Assembly: GCF_001571145.1 (NCBI RefSeq)
Contig: NZ_BCTF01000005.1
Location: 1-64,000, forward strand
Reading direction: 5' to 3'
Origin: Hydrogenophaga flava NBRC 102514
GTDB lineage: Bacteria; Pseudomonadota; Gammaproteobacteria; Burkholderiales; Burkholderiaceae_C
Length of the DNA stretch: 64,000 nt
Under the pieces are notes generated by a model. The model saw nothing but the letters and a program-made list of their open reading frames with translations. It did no database searches and was not told where the DNA came from. The translations under genes and the position numbers were made by a program. Positions 62,839-64,000 of the stretch are shown here, piece by piece (position 1 is the first letter of the stretch; the number at the start of each line of letters is the position of its first letter).

Positions 62839-63642
62839 TCAGAGCTTGAAGTCGTATTCGATGGTGATCGGGGCGTGGTCGCTGAACTTCTCGCCCTTGT
62901 AGATCGCCTCGCTGCGCGCGGTCTCGGCGAAGGCCGGGGTCGCGAGGTGGTAGTCCAGCCGCCACCCCACGTTGTTGGCATACGCCTGACCCCGGTTGCT
63001 CCACCATGTGTAGCAGGTGTCCGTGGTGTCGGGCTGCAGCCGGCGGTAGACGTCGATCAACCCACCCTCGTTCAGCAGCTTCGTCATCCAGGCGCGCTCT
63101 TCGGGCAGGAAGCCGCTGTTCTTTTGGTTGCTGCGCCAGTTCTTCAGGTCTTTTTCCTGGTGGGCGATGTTGACATCGCTGCAGATCACGAAGTCGCGCG
63201 TCTGCTTCAGCGCCATCAGGTGCGGGTACATCAGGTCCAGGAAGCGGTACTTGGCTTCCTGCCGTTCGGGGCCGGACGAGCCGCTGGGAAAGTAGACGCT
63301 GATGACCGAGAACTTGCGCTTGGGCGTGTCGAAGCGCAACTCGGCCCAGCGGCCCTCGGCGTCGAATTCGCCGCCGTCAAAGCCGATGACCACGTCGCTG
63401 GGCTCGTGCCGGGTGTAGACCGCCACGCCCGAGTAGCCCTTCTTTTCCGCGAAATGGAAATGGCCCTTGAGGCCAACCATCTCCTCGAACCGACCGGCCA
63501 CGTCTGCGGCCTGGGCCTTGACTTCCTGCACACAAATACAATCCGGCGAATGCCCGGCGAGCCAGTTTTCCAGCCCTTTGTTGCTGGCCGAACGGATGCC
63601 GTTGAGATTGAGGCTGGTCAGTTTGAACAAGGATTTCCCCAT
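62839..63642 (-). CDS. xth: Exodeoxyribonuclease III
   Basis: A 267-residue AP endonuclease/3'-5' exonuclease of base-excision repair. Marks: [17 protein letters not shown]-type (ICVQEVKAQ), [22 protein letters not shown], and RLDYHLAT with [10 protein letters not shown] at the end; these carry the metal-binding Asp/Glu/His residues. The ATG at 63642 overlaps the pyrE start codon. A TTG at 63630 (before [10 protein letters not shown]), with GGGGA upstream, is an alternative start. The stop lies in a 7-bp hairpin (62826-62843). Confidence 0.94.
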   Translation of the reverse strand: MGKSLFKLTSLNLNGIRSASNKGLENWLAGHSPDCICVQEVKAQAADVAGRFEEMVGLKGHFHFAEKKGYSGVAVYTRHEPSDVVIGFDGGEFDAEGRWAELRFDTPKRKFSVISVYFPSGSSGPERQEAKYRFLDLMYPHLMALKQTRDFVICSDVNIAHQEKDLKNWRSNQKNSGFLPEERAWMTKLLNEGGLIDVYRRLQPDTTDTCYTWWSNRGQAYANNVGWRLDYHLATPAFAETARSEAIYKGEKFSDHAPITIEYDFKL

Positions 63643-64000
63643 GTCGTTGGATGCGGGCGCCGCGGGCGCCGATGCAAAAGAAGATTCACTGGCGCAGGAC
63701 TTCGTGCAGTTCTGCGTGGACTCGGGCGTGTTGCGCTTTGGCGAGTTCAAGACCAAAGCCGGGCGCCTCTCGCCCTACTTTTTCAACGCCGGGCTGTTCG
63801 ACGACGGCGCCAAGCTCGGCCGGCTTGCGCAATTCTATGCACAGGCCCTGATCGCCAGTGGCATTGAGTTCGACATGATCTTCGGCCCCGCCTACAAGGG
63901 CATTCCGCTGGGCGCCGCCGTGGCCATCGAGCTGGCCCGCCTGGGCCGCAACGTGCCGTTTGCCTACAACCGCAAGGAAACCAAGGACCACGGCGAGGGC
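63641..64000 (+). CDS. pyrE: Orotate phosphoribosyltransferase (5' part)
   Basis: The first 120 residues of the enzyme that couples orotate and PRPP to orotidine 5'-phosphate in pyrimidine synthesis; the rest lies beyond the window. The segments [34 protein letters not shown] and [15 protein letters not shown] agree with the family. An AAGGA site stands 7 nt before the ATG at 63641. The start codon shares CATG with the divergent xth start. Confidence 0.93.
   Translation, partial: MSLDAGAAGADAKEDSLAQDFVQFCVDSGVLRFGEFKTKAGRLSPYFFNAGLFDDGAKLGRLAQFYAQALIASGIEFDMIFGPAYKGIPLGAAVAIELARLGRNVPFAYNRKETKDHGEG

Overview
The window is a GC-rich chromosomal segment of a betaproteobacterium. Gene content and order (the rpsL-rpsG-fusA block, HemJ-type haem gene, a phenol hydroxylase operon next to a DmpR-type activator and a GntR regulator as in Comamonas aph clusters, and GC-rich intergenic repeats) point to the Comamonadaceae, probably a Hydrogenophaga- or Comamonas-like organism. 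This is inference from protein resemblance; no search was run. I saw no tRNA, rRNA, CRISPR array, transposase or phage gene.

Layout. 1-3.4 kb: the str block (rpsL, rpsG, fusA) on the minus strand with a recognisable sigma-70 promoter. 3.4-14.7 kb: housekeeping genes (D,D-carboxypeptidase, hydrolase, 2Fe-2S protein, VanZ-like protein, hemJ, a degenerate kinase/receiver protein, hemB, CorA-type transporter, amidohydrolase, dienelactone hydrolase, SDR, MaoC, MarC). 14.7-33.1 kb: a complete phenol/catechol meta-cleavage locus. A divergent regulatory region holds a -24/-12 promoter and a DmpR-type palindrome. On the left are dmpR and a gntR gene. On the right are dmpKLMNOPQB, a GlcG/HbpS-like gene and dmpCDEHFGI, followed by a BenD-like dehydrogenase, an amidase and an extra hydratase. 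Phenol is hydroxylated to catechol, cleaved at the 2,3 position, and taken by the hydrolytic (dmpD) or oxalocrotonate (dmpC-I-H) branch to 2-oxopent-4-enoate, then by dmpE-G-F to pyruvate and acetyl-CoA.

33.1-39.5 kb: a patchwork with a lower-GC orphan gene, a tetR-yciI-tag operon with repeated TAGGAC operator motifs, a VOC gene under a promoter overlapped by a LexA-like box, and a MipA/OmpV-two-component-DUF4405 group. 39.5-48.1 kb: a homoprotocatechuate (hpa) meta-cleavage operon on the minus strand, hpaR-G1-G2-E-D-F-H, then a class II aldolase, a PanE-like reductase and hpaI. The upstream hydroxylase (hpaBC) is not in the window. 48.1-64 kb: nitronate monooxygenase, J-domain protein, radA, ilvE, zinc-finger protein, glycosyltransferase, an OmpR/EnvZ-type pair, acyl-CoA ligase, AmpG-like permease, M48 protease, metallo-hydrolase, LysR regulator, xth and the start of pyrE.

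The most unusual object is a pair of palindromic elements between hpaE and hpaD (44415-44516 and 44565-44670). They are in opposite orientation, with the same 56-nt core length, 20-nt and 17-nt segments identical in both, and inner and outer stems of unrelated sequence that still pair, with every outer-stem exception being a G-U wobble. This is the pattern expected of a conserved RNA or DNA fold and is the best candidate here for something undescribed.
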